Below, piece by piece: positions 8,186-17,855 of a DNA stretch of 53,548 nucleotides. The notes under the pieces were generated by a model that did no database searches, had not been told where the DNA came from, and saw only the letters and a list, made by a program, of their open reading frames with translations. Numbering within the stretch: position 1 is the stretch's first letter; the number at the start of each line of letters is the position of its first letter. The translations under genes were made by a program, and so were the position numbers. The stretch comes from Solirubrobacterales bacterium (GTDB lineage: Bacteria > Actinomycetota > Thermoleophilia > Solirubrobacterales > Solirubrobacteraceae): the NCBI GenBank assembly GCA_027315115.1, contig DAHUYQ010000061.1, forward strand, positions 1-53,548. The letters are read 5' to 3'.

Positions 8186-8644
8186 ATGGCAGCGGGCTAC
8201 CGCATAGAGGTGATGCACGGCGTGAACCTCGACATGCTGCATCGCCGCGACCCGACCCACTACGGCGAGATGAGCCTGCTCGACCTGGAGCGGACGATCG
8301 AAGGCTTCGCGCGGGAGATCGGGCTGAGCACGCGCTTCTTCCAGAGCAACTTCGAGGGCGCGTTCGTCGAGCGGCTGCACCTGCTGGAGGGCCAGGCCGA
8401 CGCGGTGATCGTCAACGCGGGCGCCTGGACGCACTACTCATGGGCGATCAGGGACGCGCTGGAGCTCACGAAGCTGCCCGCCGTCGAGGTCCATCTCTCC
8501 GACGTGGAGAAACGCGACCCGTGGCGCAAGATCTCCGTCTTCGACGGCCTGTGCATCGAGAAGATCTCCGGCAAGGGGCCGGAGGGCTACCGGCTTGCGC
8601 TGCAATCTCTGCAGAAGGCGCTGAAGGATGCTCCCGGCCGGTGA
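8186..8644 (+). CDS. aroQ: Type II 3-dehydroquinate dehydratase
   Basis: Converts 3-dehydroquinate to 3-dehydroshikimate in the shikimate pathway; the family forms cytosolic dodecamers. The 152 residues carry all four family blocks: GVNLDMLHRRDPTHYG (usually GPNLNLLGxREPxxYG, with the lid Arg and catalytic Tyr kept), QSNFEGAFVERLH, IVNAGAWTHYSWAIRDAL (usually INPGAYTHTSxAxRDAL, with Asn and His kept), and VEVHLSDVEKRDPWR (His kept). The changes GPN to GVN and NPG to NAG are mild departures in the active-site loops. The ATG at 8186 lies close to the first motif, as usual. The next gene overlaps by 17 bases. In many actinobacteria aroQ-pepQ-efp-nusB are consecutive; here that string is broken after pepP. 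Confidence 0.9.
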   Translation: MAAGYRIEVMHGVNLDMLHRRDPTHYGEMSLLDLERTIEGFAREIGLSTRFFQSNFEGAFVERLHLLEGQADAVIVNAGAWTHYSWAIRDALELTKLPAVEVHLSDVEKRDPWRKISVFDGLCIEKISGKGPEGYRLALQSLQKALKDAPGR

Positions 8645-9740
8645 GCGGCGCATAGAGCGCCTCGCGGACGCGCTGTGCGAGCGCGGCGTCGGCTGCCTGC
8701 TGGTCAGCGCCCCCGCCAACGTCCGCTACCTGACCGGCTACACGGGCACCAACGGGCTCGCGGTCATCGCCGCGAGCGACTCGGACGCCGAGCGACTCTT
8801 CCTCACCGACTTCCGCTACGAAACCCAGGCGGAGCAGCAGGTGGGGGCTCACGCGCCCTCCTGCCGGCGCGAGATCGCGACCGGCGATCTGGCCGAGGCG
8901 GCCGGCAAGCTGCTGGCGCAGGGACAGGCGCAGCGCGTGGGCTTCGACGAGCAGGATCTCTCGGTCGCCCGGCATGAGCGCCTGGCCACGGCGCTCGGCG
9001 AGTCCTTCGAGCTGGTTCCCTGCGGCGGCATGGTGCAGCGTCTGCGCGAGGTCAAGGAAGAGGATGAGCAGCGGCGCATCGCGGCCGCCGCCGAGCTCGC
9101 CGACCGGGCGCTGGTGGAGATCCTGGAAGGCGGCCTGATCGGCCGCACCGAGCGCGAGATCGCGATCGCCCTGGAGACGCGGATGCGCACGCTTGGCGCG
9201 GAGGGGCCGAGCTTCCCCTCCATCGTCGCCTCCGGCGCCCACGGCGCGCTTCCGCACGCGCAGCCGCGCGACCACGCGATCGAGCGCGGGACGCTCGTCA
9301 CGATCGACTGGGGCTGCGTCCTGGACGGCTACTGCTCCGACTGCACCCGCACCTACGGGGCCGGTGCCGTCAGCGATCATCACAGGGAGATCTACGAGCT
9401 GGTCCTGGCCGCCCAGCTCGCCGGCCTGCGCGCCATCGCGCCGGGACGCAGCGGCAAAGAGGTCGACGCGCTCGCGCGCGAGGTGATCGAGGCGGCCGGC
9501 TACGGCGAGCGCTTCGGCCACGGCCTCGGCCACGGCGTCGGCGTCGAGGTCCACGAGGGCCCGCGGCTCTCGAAGACCGCAGGCGAGGATCCGCTGCAGG
9601 TCGGCAACGTGGTGACGGTCGAGCCGGGCGTCTACCTGCCGGGGGACCTGGGAGTGCGGATCGAGGATCTCGTGGTGGTGGGGGAGGCCGGACCGCGCGT
9701 TGTCAGTCTGCTCGCAAAGGACCTGACCGAGGTGTCCTGA
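8628..9740 (+). CDS. pepP: M24-family Xaa-Pro aminopeptidase/dipeptidase
   Basis: A 370-residue metallopeptidase that removes N-terminal residues before proline or cleaves Xaa-Pro dipeptides. The N-terminal creatinase-like domain (NVRYLTGYTGTNG, LTDFRYETQA) is followed by the pita-bread domain: PSFPSIVASG, GALPHAQP (His), TIDWGCVLDGYCSDCTRTY (two metal Asp), GHGLGHGVGVEVHEGP (metal His plus substrate His), VEPGVYLPGDLGVRIED (two metal Glu). All five metal ligands appear present. The ATG at 8628 overlaps aroQ by 17 bases. Its last 38 bases overlap the 3' end of the convergent membrane protein gene. pepP and pepQ naming is interchangeable at this resolution. Confidence 0.92.
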   Translation: MLPAGERRIERLADALCERGVGCLLVSAPANVRYLTGYTGTNGLAVIAASDSDAERLFLTDFRYETQAEQQVGAHAPSCRREIATGDLAEAAGKLLAQGQAQRVGFDEQDLSVARHERLATALGESFELVPCGGMVQRLREVKEEDEQRRIAAAAELADRALVEILEGGLIGRTEREIAIALETRMRTLGAEGPSFPSIVASGAHGALPHAQPRDHAIERGTLVTIDWGCVLDGYCSDCTRTYGAGAVSDHHREIYELVLAAQLAGLRAIAPGRSGKEVDALAREVIEAAGYGERFGHGLGHGVGVEVHEGPRLSKTAGEDPLQVGNVVTVEPGVYLPGDLGVRIEDLVVVGEAGPRVVSLLAKDLTEVS

Positions 9741-11034
9741 GGGAAGGCTTCGCTGTGCCACCCACCGCGCGTCCCAGGTGCAATCCGGGCGCATACAGGC
9801 GCAGCGACATCGCCGCGGCAAGCGGCAGCGTCCACGCCAGGAAGAACCCGGCCTGCAGGTCCGGCGAGGCGATCGTAGGCAGCCACTGGAAGCTGGCCCA
9901 GCAGAGCACGGTCGCGCCCAGCGCGATCACGGGCGGTCGCTTGAACGCCAACGACTCCCAAGACAGAAGGCTCAGCAGGAACGGAAGCGTGTAGTACACG
10001 TTGTCCCACGTGTCGAGCAGGCAGCGCGCAAGCATCAGCAGGGTCAGCATCAGCAGCGCGTCGCGGGCGTCGATCGGGCGCCAGGCGCGCACCCGGTCGG
10101 CCGGCGAGCCGCACGCGCGGCTGCGCCGCCGCCACCAGAGGGCCAGCGGCAGCAGCACGCCCATCGCGATGATCAATGGATGGCTGACCGGTCCCACCCA
10201 GGAGGGCGCGGTGCGGTAGCCGGGCTTGGCGTTCCCGAACAGGCCATGCACGAGCGCGCCGTGGCTCCCCAGGAACCAGAACGCCTGCCACGGCTGGAAG
10301 ATCGTGCTGGAGGTCGAGGCGGCGCTGCCGGTCGCGCTCACGAACGAGGAGCTGAGCAGCGCGATCGGCGCAAGCAGCGCTCCGCCCGCCAACGCGGTCA
10401 CGACCAGCATCTGCCAGCGTCCGCGCTCCAGGCTCAGGAGCACCGGGCCGACCACGATCAGCGCCCACTCCTTGCTTGCGATCGCAAAGCCCAGGCAGAT
10501 GCCGGCGAGGATCGCGCGCGGATGCACCACGTGGCGCATCGCGGAGCGCGAGCGCGAGGAGGATGCGAGCAGCGCCGCCGCCACGCACAGCGTCGCGCCG
10601 AGCAGTTCGTCGGCGTGCCCGAGCTCCATCGCGCGCAGCGTCAGCGGGTTGGCGACGCAGAGCCCCAGCGCGAGGGCGCGTGCGAGCCTGCCGTGGTGAC
10701 CGGCTCGCCGCATCGCCCTGCACAGCCAGAGGCCGAGCAGGGCGGCCGCGATCAGGCAGGGGATGGAGACAGCCTGATAGACAGCCAGCGACCCGCCGCC
10801 CCAGAGGCCGGGAAGGAACGCGAAGGGCGCGCGCAGCAGCAGCGAGCCTCCGTAGGAAGGCGCAAGCTGCGCGAAGGAGGCGAAGTGCCCGTGCACGAGC
10901 GCCTGCATCGCCGGCAGCGCCTCGACTTCGTAGTCGTTCCAGGCGAAACCGTAGAGCCCAAGCCAGGACATGCAGGCCACGCCCAGCGCGGCCATCGCTG
11001 GCGCGAACGCTCTCTCCCACCTCCTGGATGCCAT
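9703..11034 (-). CDS. Multi-spanning membrane glycosyltransferase-like protein (GT87/DUF2029-type)
   Basis: A 443-residue protein with about ten hydrophobic segments. Early in the sequence it has FAWNDYEVEALPAMQALVHG, with an acidic pair in the first loop as in GT-C polyprenyl-phosphate mannosyltransferases, and later LGFAIASKEWALIVVGPVLL and DTWDNVYYTLPFLLSLLSWE. GT-C enzymes of this type transfer a sugar from a lipid carrier on the outer face of the membrane, usually to glycolipids or cell-wall glycans. The family call rests on topology and these loops, so the exact subfamily is uncertain. It lies opposite to pepP with a 38-base tail-to-tail overlap, and is the first gene of the block that separates aroQ-pepP from efp. 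Confidence 0.7.
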   Translation of the reverse strand: MASRRWERAFAPAMAALGVACMSWLGLYGFAWNDYEVEALPAMQALVHGHFASFAQLAPSYGGSLLLRAPFAFLPGLWGGGSLAVYQAVSIPCLIAAALLGLWLCRAMRRAGHHGRLARALALGLCVANPLTLRAMELGHADELLGATLCVAAALLASSSRSRSAMRHVVHPRAILAGICLGFAIASKEWALIVVGPVLLSLERGRWQMLVVTALAGGALLAPIALLSSSFVSATGSAASTSSTIFQPWQAFWFLGSHGALVHGLFGNAKPGYRTAPSWVGPVSHPLIIAMGVLLPLALWWRRRSRACGSPADRVRAWRPIDARDALLMLTLLMLARCLLDTWDNVYYTLPFLLSLLSWESLAFKRPPVIALGATVLCWASFQWLPTIASPDLQAGFFLAWTLPLAAAMSLRLYAPGLHLGRAVGGTAKPSLRTPRSGPLRAD

Positions 11035-11171
11035 CGTGAGGATGGCATCGGTAAGTGGTTGTCCGCGCTTTAGAACTTCAGGCGCAACTGCCGAGCATGA
11101 GGTCGTGTTTGCGGGGGTAGACGGCTTCTACATCGGCGTTCTGCCGTCAAATGCGTCACGATCGAGGTGTG

Positions 11172-11381
11172 ATGGGCTCTGATTGGCCTTCCGACGGCTT
11201 CGATGCGAGCGACTCTGAGGAGCTCGAGCGAAGCATGGAGCAGGAAGTGGAGGGGCTGCTGGAGCTCGAGGAGTCCGAGGGCCCGGCAGGACTCGAGCTG
11301 CAGGTCGGCTCGCCCACTCGCGTGGGGCCCTTGCGAGCGGCACGCGGCCCCAACGGGCGCGCTCCGCGGCGACGGCGGTAG
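11172..11381 (+). CDS. Small acidic hypothetical protein
   Basis: A 69-residue frame with GAGGTG five bases before ATG 11172 and high GC at third positions. The N-terminal half is very acidic (DASDSEELERSMEQEVEGLL) and probably helical; the C-terminus is basic and Pro/Arg-rich. I recognise no family. It is convergent with the SDR gene, whose stop is seven bases beyond its own. It could be a spurious frame, because an antisense frame of similar length overlaps it. Confidence 0.4.
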   Translation: MGSDWPSDGFDASDSEELERSMEQEVEGLLELEESEGPAGLELQVGSPTRVGPLRAARGPNGRAPRRRR

Positions 11382-11387
11382 AAGGGC

Positions 11388-12230
11388 CTAGGCGCCCCTG
11401 GACCCGCCGCGTCCACGCTCCCTGGCTACGCGGGCGAACATCTCGTCGACCCCGAAGCGGGGGGCGACCTTCTCGACCAGGCCCGGGACGATCTGCGCGA
11501 GGGCCAGCATCGGCCTGATCGGCGCGCCGCTCTCCACGATCTCCCCGACGTCGTCTCTGATCGCTCTGACCACCGCGTCGGCGACCTTGCCGGTGCTCGT
11601 CTCGCCGACCAGGCGATTGGAGGTGTGCCCCTCGTCGGCCATGCGCTGGTACATGCCCTCTCCGGCGGTGAAGCCGGGGCAGACGACCGAGAACCCCACC
11701 GGGCCGCCCGCGTGCTCGGCGCGCAGCGACTGGGTGAGCGCGACCAGGCCGGCCTTGGCGGCCGCGTAGGGGGCGTTGTATGCCGGGCCGACCTTGCCCG
11801 CCAATGAGGAGATGAAGACGACATGGCCCTGCCCGCGCTGCAACATGCCAGGCAGCGCCGCGTGGGTCAGCAGCATCGGGACCGTGAGGTTGACCTCGAT
11901 CATCTGCGAGAGCTCCTGGTCGTTGAACGCCGTGAAGGAGCTGATGCTCTCGATGCCGGCGTTGTTGACCAGCACGTCGATCGGGCCGAGCGCAGACTCC
12001 GCCCTCTCGATCAGCCCTCCGACCTGCTCGCGGTCTGCGAGATCGGCGGGGACGGTCACGCAGCGCACGCCTCTTTCGCCGACCTCCGCGGCCACCCTGC
12101 CCAGCGCGTCCTCTCGGCGGCCGGAGAGCACCAGGCTCATGCCGCGTCCGGCCAGCCGCCTACAGATCTCGGCGCCGATGCCGCCCGAGGCGCCCGTCAC
12201 GAGTGCGTTTGCTCCTGCGAGCTGCTTCAC
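11388..12230 (-). CDS. Short-chain dehydrogenase/reductase (classical SDR)
   Basis: A 280-residue NAD(P)-dependent oxidoreductase. The Rossmann motif is TGASGGIG (residues about 13-20), the arginine pair after beta-2 (SGRRED) suggests NADP preference, the structural motif is NNAG, the catalytic Ser is in [10 protein letters not shown], and the Tyr-Lys pair is in YAAAKAG. The C-terminal 60 residues ([20 protein letters not shown]) form an extra helical segment as seen in SDRs acting on lipids or large substrates. The gene is divergent from the aldehyde dehydrogenase with 238 bases between the starts, so shared control and a linked alcohol/aldehyde oxidation role are possible. The substrate is unknown. 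Confidence 0.9.
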   Translation of the reverse strand: MKQLAGANALVTGASGGIGAEICRRLAGRGMSLVLSGRREDALGRVAAEVGERGVRCVTVPADLADREQVGGLIERAESALGPIDVLVNNAGIESISSFTAFNDQELSQMIEVNLTVPMLLTHAALPGMLQRGQGHVVFISSLAGKVGPAYNAPYAAAKAGLVALTQSLRAEHAGGPVGFSVVCPGFTAGEGMYQRMADEGHTSNRLVGETSTGKVADAVVRAIRDDVGEIVESGAPIRPMLALAQIVPGLVEKVAPRFGVDEMFARVARERGRGGSRGA

Positions 12231-12468
12231 GTCTGCCTCCTCGGTCGAGCCGGTTGCGCTGCTGTTCGCTCAGAGGCTAACCGCGCGGCAGGCAATCCGC
12301 AGCCCGCTACAGGCAACTACTGAGCACGGTGCAGGGCAGCCACGCATGCGGGTGCAGGCCGGCACGGATGTCGCGGCCGCCGGGTGGTGGGAACTTGGCA
12401 TCTGCGGCCACCGGGCCAACAGCAGCCCTCCGAGGATCGAGACCAGAGCGTACGAGAAGGAGCGAGAG

Positions 12469-14010
<1,542 letters not shown>

Positions 14011-14063
14011 GAACGGACCGGCTTCTCTCCTTGGCCGCTGAAGCCCTGACGGGCTCCCCAGAC

Positions 14064-14420
14064 GTGACGGCGACCGCGGAGGCGCTCGATCTGATCGAGC
14101 GCCTCCGCGACAAGCACGGGCCGCTGGCCTTCTTCCAGTCCGGCGGCTGCTGTGAGGGCAGCGCGCCGATGTGCCTCTGCGAGTCCGACATGCCGCCCGG
14201 GCCGGGTGACCTGCTGCTCGGGGAGATCGGTGGCACGCCGTTCTACATCGATGCGGAGCAGTACGCGCGCTGGGGCAGGCCCCGCTTCCTGATCGACGTC
14301 TGCCCCGGCGCGGCCGAGAGCTTCTCGCTGGAGGGGCTGGAGGGCATGCACTTCCTGACGCGCACGATCGGCGGCACGCAGGTCTGCGAGATCGCGGGCT
14401 CAGAGCGGCCGCGGAGCTGA
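14064..14420 (+). CDS. DUF779 family protein (ALDH companion)
   Basis: A 118-residue protein matching DUF779: HGPLAFFQSGGCCEGSAPMC, then DLLLGEIGGTPFYIDAEQYA, IDVCPGAAESFSLEG and FLTRTI. The paired cysteines in GGCCEGSAPMC suggest metal binding or redox activity; the biochemical function of the family is unknown to me. Its genes usually follow acetaldehyde dehydrogenases, as here. No ATG is available. GTG at 14064 gives the usual short N-terminus (TATAEALDLIERLR), while TTG at 14031 is an alternative that would add 11 residues. The gap to the ALDH stop is 53 bases. Confidence 0.85.
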   Translation: MTATAEALDLIERLRDKHGPLAFFQSGGCCEGSAPMCLCESDMPPGPGDLLLGEIGGTPFYIDAEQYARWGRPRFLIDVCPGAAESFSLEGLEGMHFLTRTIGGTQVCEIAGSERPRS

Positions 14421-14513
14421 CCGCGGCTGCTCCGCGGCTTCCCACACACAGGCTGCTTGGGCAGAGCTCGAGAGCGAGCGAGTCGACTGCCCCGGCCGGC
14501 GGCCATAGCTCGC

Positions 14514-14843
14514 CTAACCGAAGTCGGTGATCGAGTAGACCTCGGATTGGCGCAGGACGAGCGGATCGGAGAGCTGGGCCGGGTCCGCACTCAGGTGGTG
14601 CACCGTGTACGCGTCGCGGCCGAGTTGGATGATGGCCGCGACGGTTTGGCCGTTGGCGGGGTCTGGCTCACCTACGCGCAGCGTGCAGTCGCGACCACGG
14701 AGACGGCAGTCGACGCCTTCTATTCGGCGCTCGCGGGAGACTGCTCCCATGCGGTGCTCGGCTTGGTCGCGAAGCTTGCGATAGGCCGGCTCGGCCTTTG
14801 GGTCGCTGTCAGCGAACGGCGGGACGAAGAAGACGCGGGCCAT
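14514..14843 (-). CDS. Hypothetical protein, second gene of a coupled pair
   Basis: A 109-residue soluble protein with no family that I recognise. The C-terminal half, LGRDAYTVHHLSADPAQLSD then LRQSEVYSITDFG, has the mix of hydrophobic and polar residues of a real folded domain. Its ATG overlaps the stop of the upstream gene (TGATG at 14843), so translation is coupled. The pair reads toward the DUF779 gene. It lies in the block of apparently inserted genes between pepP and efp. Confidence 0.6.
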   Translation of the reverse strand: MARVFFVPPFADSDPKAEPAYRKLRDQAEHRMGAVSRERRIEGVDCRLRGRDCTLRVGEPDPANGQTVAAIIQLGRDAYTVHHLSADPAQLSDPLVLRQSEVYSITDFG

Positions 14844-15085
14844 CAGCGTCGCTTCGCGCGTGCGCTGGTGGCTCTGGGATCACGTGGCGGGAAGCGCTTG
14901 CGCTCCTCGGGTGTCATCTCGCGGATCACCAGCTTGCCGCTGGCAACCTGCTCGCGGATGTCCTGCAGCTTCTTTTCGTGTTGTTCCTGCTGGCGTAGCT
15001 GGTTGAAGCCCGGCAAGGTGCTCTCCTCGCGGTCACGCATTGGGAGCTGACCCGTACCCCCTGAGACGCTGGTTGAGCGAGCCAT
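14843..15085 (-). CDS. Small charged hypothetical protein, first gene of a coupled pair
   Basis: An 80-residue protein, rich in Gln, Glu, Lys and Arg, with a helical stretch LRQQEQHEKKLQDIREQVAS followed by KLVIREMTPEERKRFPPRDP. It looks like a short coiled-coil or linker-type protein. I recognise no family. ATG at 15085 is chosen, but no clear ribosome-binding site precedes it; ATG 45 bases further in (MRDREES) is an alternative, and an upstream in-frame start at 15151 would add 22 Arg-rich residues. The TGATG overlap with the next gene supports its reality. Confidence 0.5.
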   Translation of the reverse strand: MARSTSVSGGTGQLPMRDREESTLPGFNQLRQQEQHEKKLQDIREQVASGKLVIREMTPEERKRFPPRDPRATSARAKRR

Positions 15086-15303
15086 CGCGTGAAAGGAGAT
15101 GCTCCTCTGCCGCAGGCGCCGGTGCCTGCGCGGGCTGCGCCGCCTCGCCAAGTTTTTATCAGCACAATCTTACCGCGCGGTGGCGCTTGCGCCGGTGTGG
15201 CGTCCGGCGCGATGCCGGCGTCGCCTGGGTTGCTCGTCGCCGCGGATGACGGCACGCCGGCGCCGAATTGGGTCGCGGCCGTCGCGCTGTCGCGGCTCGG
15301 GCG

Positions 15304-15459
15304 TTGAAGCTCGTCCTCGATGCAAGCGTCGCTGCCGCGGCGGCGGCGGCGCCGGTTCGGCGTCATGAGCCCGACGGGCTCCTGCGGGAGGCGTGGAAGG
15401 TCGCCGACGAGCTTGGCTGGGCCAAGAGGTGGGGCCGATGGAGTTGGGCGGCGGGGTAG
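15304..15459 (+). pseudogene. VapC (PIN-domain toxin) remnant
   Basis: This frame begins LKLVLDASVAAA, the first strand and acidic residue of PIN ribonucleases (usually MxLVLDASVAVK). It then jumps to LLREAWKVADELGWAK, which resembles the late segment LLxAAWELADELGWAKTYDA of actinobacterial VapC toxins. About two thirds of the domain is missing between them and the C-terminus goes out of register, so this is a decayed toxin gene with an internal deletion. No intact VapB antitoxin is visible. The rest of the 570-base gap 15086-15654 holds nothing else that I can support except the efp promoter region. Confidence 0.5.
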
Positions 15460-15654
15460 CCGCCGCCTTGGCGGCCATCTCGGCACCCCGCTACTCTGCC
15501 CAGCGGGCGATAGCCTCCCTCTGGACGGATGGCGAGATGCAGCCGGGGGCCAGTGCGGCCCACTCGGCGGCCGGCTCGTATATAGCCGTCCAATCATCAG
15601 GCTTTGGCATCCGCAACCACATAGAGATTTGGCTCTAGAAAGGGCTGATCGGCC

Positions 15655-16215
15655 ATCATAAGCACCAACCAATTCAAGAACGGCAACCACATCGAGATCG
15701 ACGGGGTCATCTTCAAGATCCTCGAGTTCCAGCACGTGAAGCCGGGCAAGGGCGGCGCCTTCGTGCGCACGAAGCTGCGCCGGGCCTCCGACGGCGCGGT
15801 GATCGACCGCACCTTCAAAGCCGGCGAGAAGTTCAGGCCCGTCCACACCGAGGCGCGCAAGATGCAGTTCCTGTACGCCGACGGCACCGAGGCGCACTTC
15901 ATGGACGTCGGCTCCTACGAGCAGATGGGCGTCCCGGAGAGCGCCATGGCCGACGCGCTGCGCTGGATAGAGCCGAGCGCCGAAGTCGACATGCTCTTCA
16001 TCGACGGGCAGCCATCTGACATCCAGCTTCCAAGCGCCGTGGACCTGGAGATCGCCGAGACCGAGCCCGGCCTGCGCGGCGACACCGCCTCCGGCGGGGG
16101 CACCAAGCCCGCCAAGCTGCAGACCGGCGCGCAGATCATGGTGCCGCTGTTCATCGAAGCGGGCGAGCGGGTCCGCGTCGACACGCGCACGGGCGACTAC
16201 GTCTCCCGGGCCTGA
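15655..16215 (+). CDS. efp: Elongation factor P, non-canonical start codon
   Basis: EF-P relieves ribosome stalling at proline runs. The product fits the usual length of about 186: ISTNQFKNGNHIEIDG, EFQHVKPGKGGAFVRTKLRR with the loop-tip Lys at about residue 32 of the KOW-like domain, then two OB-fold domains (TFKAGEKFRPVHTEARKMQF, GAQIMVPLFIEAGERVRVDT). In this frame a TGA stop (15646-15648) is followed only by TCG GCC ATC ATA AGC, with no ATG, GTG or TTG before conserved sequence. The ATC at 15655 sits where the family has Met, with AAAGGG 10 bases upstream. GTG at 15736 would remove 27 conserved residues, including most of the first strands. It heads the efp-nusB-xseB-polyprenyl synthase-dxs series. 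Confidence 0.9.
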   Translation: MISTNQFKNGNHIEIDGVIFKILEFQHVKPGKGGAFVRTKLRRASDGAVIDRTFKAGEKFRPVHTEARKMQFLYADGTEAHFMDVGSYEQMGVPESAMADALRWIEPSAEVDMLFIDGQPSDIQLPSAVDLEIAETEPGLRGDTASGGGTKPAKLQTGAQIMVPLFIEAGERVRVDTRTGDYVSRA

Positions 16216-16224
16216 GCGGGATCT

Positions 16225-16641
16225 GTGCGCCGCTCAGAGCAGCGCAGAGCGGCGGTCATAGCGCTCTACCAGCACGACCTGACCGGCCGGGAGCTGCACG
16301 AGACGCTGCCCAGGGACGCCTCGCTGTTCACGCGCAGCCTCGCGCACGCGGCCGCAGACATGGCGTCCGGCCTCGACGAGGTGATCGAGCGCCATGCGCA
16401 TGGCTGGAGCGCCAGCCGCCTGCAGCCGCTGGAGCGCAGCATCATGCGGGTCGCCCTCGTCGAGATTCTGCACCCCGACGCGGTCCCCGGCGAGGCGCCG
16501 ATCCCGGCCGAGGGAGCGATCGAGGAGGCCGTGGAGAGCGCGAAGACCTTCTGCGGCAGCGAGGCGCCCGCGTTCGTCAACGGCATCCTGGGTGCAGTCC
16601 TTCGCGATCTGCGGGAGAATGGCGCAAGCACCGCGGCCTAG
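16225..16641 (+). CDS. nusB: Transcription antitermination factor NusB
   Basis: A 138-residue RNA-binding helical protein that, with NusE (S10), binds boxA of rRNA leaders and supports antitermination. Motifs: RRAAVIALYQHDLTG (N-terminal Arg-rich helix), LQPLERSIMRVALVEIL, and EEAVESAKTFCGSEAPAFVN followed by GILGAV, the conserved C-terminal NusB signature. GTG 16225 starts nine bases after the efp stop. The linkage efp-nusB is widespread in actinobacteria and supports the call. Confidence 0.93.
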   Translation: MRRSEQRRAAVIALYQHDLTGRELHETLPRDASLFTRSLAHAAADMASGLDEVIERHAHGWSASRLQPLERSIMRVALVEILHPDAVPGEAPIPAEGAIEEAVESAKTFCGSEAPAFVNGILGAVLRDLRENGASTAA

Positions 16642-16654
16642 GAGGATGTCGAGC

Positions 16655-16858
16655 GTGAGCACTGAGCAACTGGACGATCTGATCGCGCGGCTGGAGCGCG
16701 CGGCCGAGCAACTGAGATCGGGCGAGATCTCCGTCGACGCGGCGGCGAGCCTGGTGGAGGACTGCGCCGCGATCGCCACCGAGGCCAGCGCGGAGCTGGA
16801 ACGGCGCGCGCGGGCCGCCGCCTCCACGCCACCTCCCGGACAGGACTCGCTGATTTGA
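16655..16858 (+). CDS. xseB: Exodeoxyribonuclease VII small subunit
   Basis: A 67-residue helical protein with the XseB pattern: TEQLDDLIARLERAAEQLRS, then EISVDAAASLVEDCAAI and a Lys/Arg-poor, acidic second helix. Several small subunits coat the large subunit XseA to form the exonuclease that degrades single-stranded DNA. GTG 16655 is chosen because GGAGG lies nine bases before it; ATG 16646 sits directly on that ribosome-binding site. The usual neighbour xseA is not in the window. The gene starts 13 bases after nusB. Confidence 0.75.
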   Translation: MSTEQLDDLIARLERAAEQLRSGEISVDAAASLVEDCAAIATEASAELERRARAAASTPPPGQDSLI

Positions 16859-16901
16859 GAGCGCGTTTGGAAAGACGCGCTCTGATGCGGCGCGGGCCAG
16901 C

Positions 16902-17855
16902 GTGAGCTCGGAGCCCTTTGACATCGGCGCGGCAGGCACAGACGTGAGCTCGGCCTCATCTGAGGAGCCCCGCTATCCCGACCATCTGCGTCTGGAGGTG
17001 GAGCGCTACCTGGAGGGCCTGCACTTCGCGGACGAGCCGCTGACGGCCGGCCTGGAACGGGCGATGCGCTACTCGCTGCTGGCGGGCGGCAAGCGCATCA
17101 GGCCGGTGCTCTGCCTCGCCACCGCGGAGGCGGTCGGCATGGACAGCCATCAGGTGATGCCGCTCGCCGGCGCGATCGAGCTGATCCACACCTACTCACT
17201 GATCCACGACGACCTGCCGGCGATGGACGACGACGATCTGCGCCGCGGCCAGCCGACCTGCCACGTGGCCTTCGGGGAGGACGTGGCGATCCTTGCCGGC
17301 GACGGGCTCTACGCGGAGGCGTTCAAGCATCTGCTGCGCGAGCGCCGCTGCCCGCCCGAGCGCCTGATCGACGCGGCCGTGGAGCTCGCCGACGCGACCG
17401 GCGCCGGCGGCATGGTCGGCGGCCAGTACGTGGACGTCGCCAACGTGGCGCCGGAGGGGCCAGCCGGCCTGCGCCGGCTGCACGAGCTGAAGACCGGCCG
17501 GCTGATCGGCGCTTCGGTGATGTGCGTGCTGATGCTCGGCGGGGTGGACGGGTCTGCGAGAATGTGCTTCAGGCGCTTCGCCGCGGAGCTTGGTGTGCTG
17601 TTCCAGATCGTCGATGACATATTGGACGTCACGGGCACGGACGCCGCGCTTGGCAAGCCGAGCGGCAGCGACGAGCGTCATGGAAAGCGCACCTACGTGA
17701 GCGAGTTTGGCATCGATCGCGCCAGGGAACTGGCGGCAGAGTCCCACCGGATGGCGCGTCAGACGCTCTCCGAGGCGATGGCGACCCTGCCGGGGCAGCG
17801 CACGGCGACCAACCTCGAGCAGATCACCGACTTCATCTACACGCGGACATCGTGA
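16902..17855 (+). CDS. ispA: Polyprenyl diphosphate synthase (IspA-type)
   Basis: A 317-residue trans-prenyltransferase that condenses isopentenyl diphosphate onto an allylic starter, giving farnesyl or geranylgeranyl diphosphate. The first Asp-rich motif is in [18 protein letters not shown], the second in [12 protein letters not shown], with GGKRIRPVL and the [19 protein letters not shown] stretch characteristic of the IspA branch. The residue pattern before the first motif ([11 protein letters not shown]) suits short-chain products, but C15 versus C20 cannot be settled by eye. It is coupled to dxs (GTGA overlap), so precursor supply and chain elongation are made together. It could feed menaquinone and carotenoid synthesis and possibly the terpene synthase at 3.4 kb. 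Confidence 0.92.
   Translation: MSSEPFDIGAAGTDVSSASSEEPRYPDHLRLEVERYLEGLHFADEPLTAGLERAMRYSLLAGGKRIRPVLCLATAEAVGMDSHQVMPLAGAIELIHTYSLIHDDLPAMDDDDLRRGQPTCHVAFGEDVAILAGDGLYAEAFKHLLRERRCPPERLIDAAVELADATGAGGMVGGQYVDVANVAPEGPAGLRRLHELKTGRLIGASVMCVLMLGGVDGSARMCFRRFAAELGVLFQIVDDILDVTGTDAALGKPSGSDERHGKRTYVSEFGIDRARELAAESHRMARQTLSEAMATLPGQRTATNLEQITDFIYTRTS

Noticed and set aside
8186..8644. AroQ as an inactive or neofunctionalised homologue because of GVN and NAG changes
   Set aside because: The catalytic Arg, Tyr, Asn and His positions appear kept, so normal activity is the better default.
9778..11073. Plus-strand 431-codon frame opposite the membrane glycosyltransferase
   Set aside because: Gln/Arg/Ala-rich shadow; the minus-strand product has clear membrane segments and motif-like loops.
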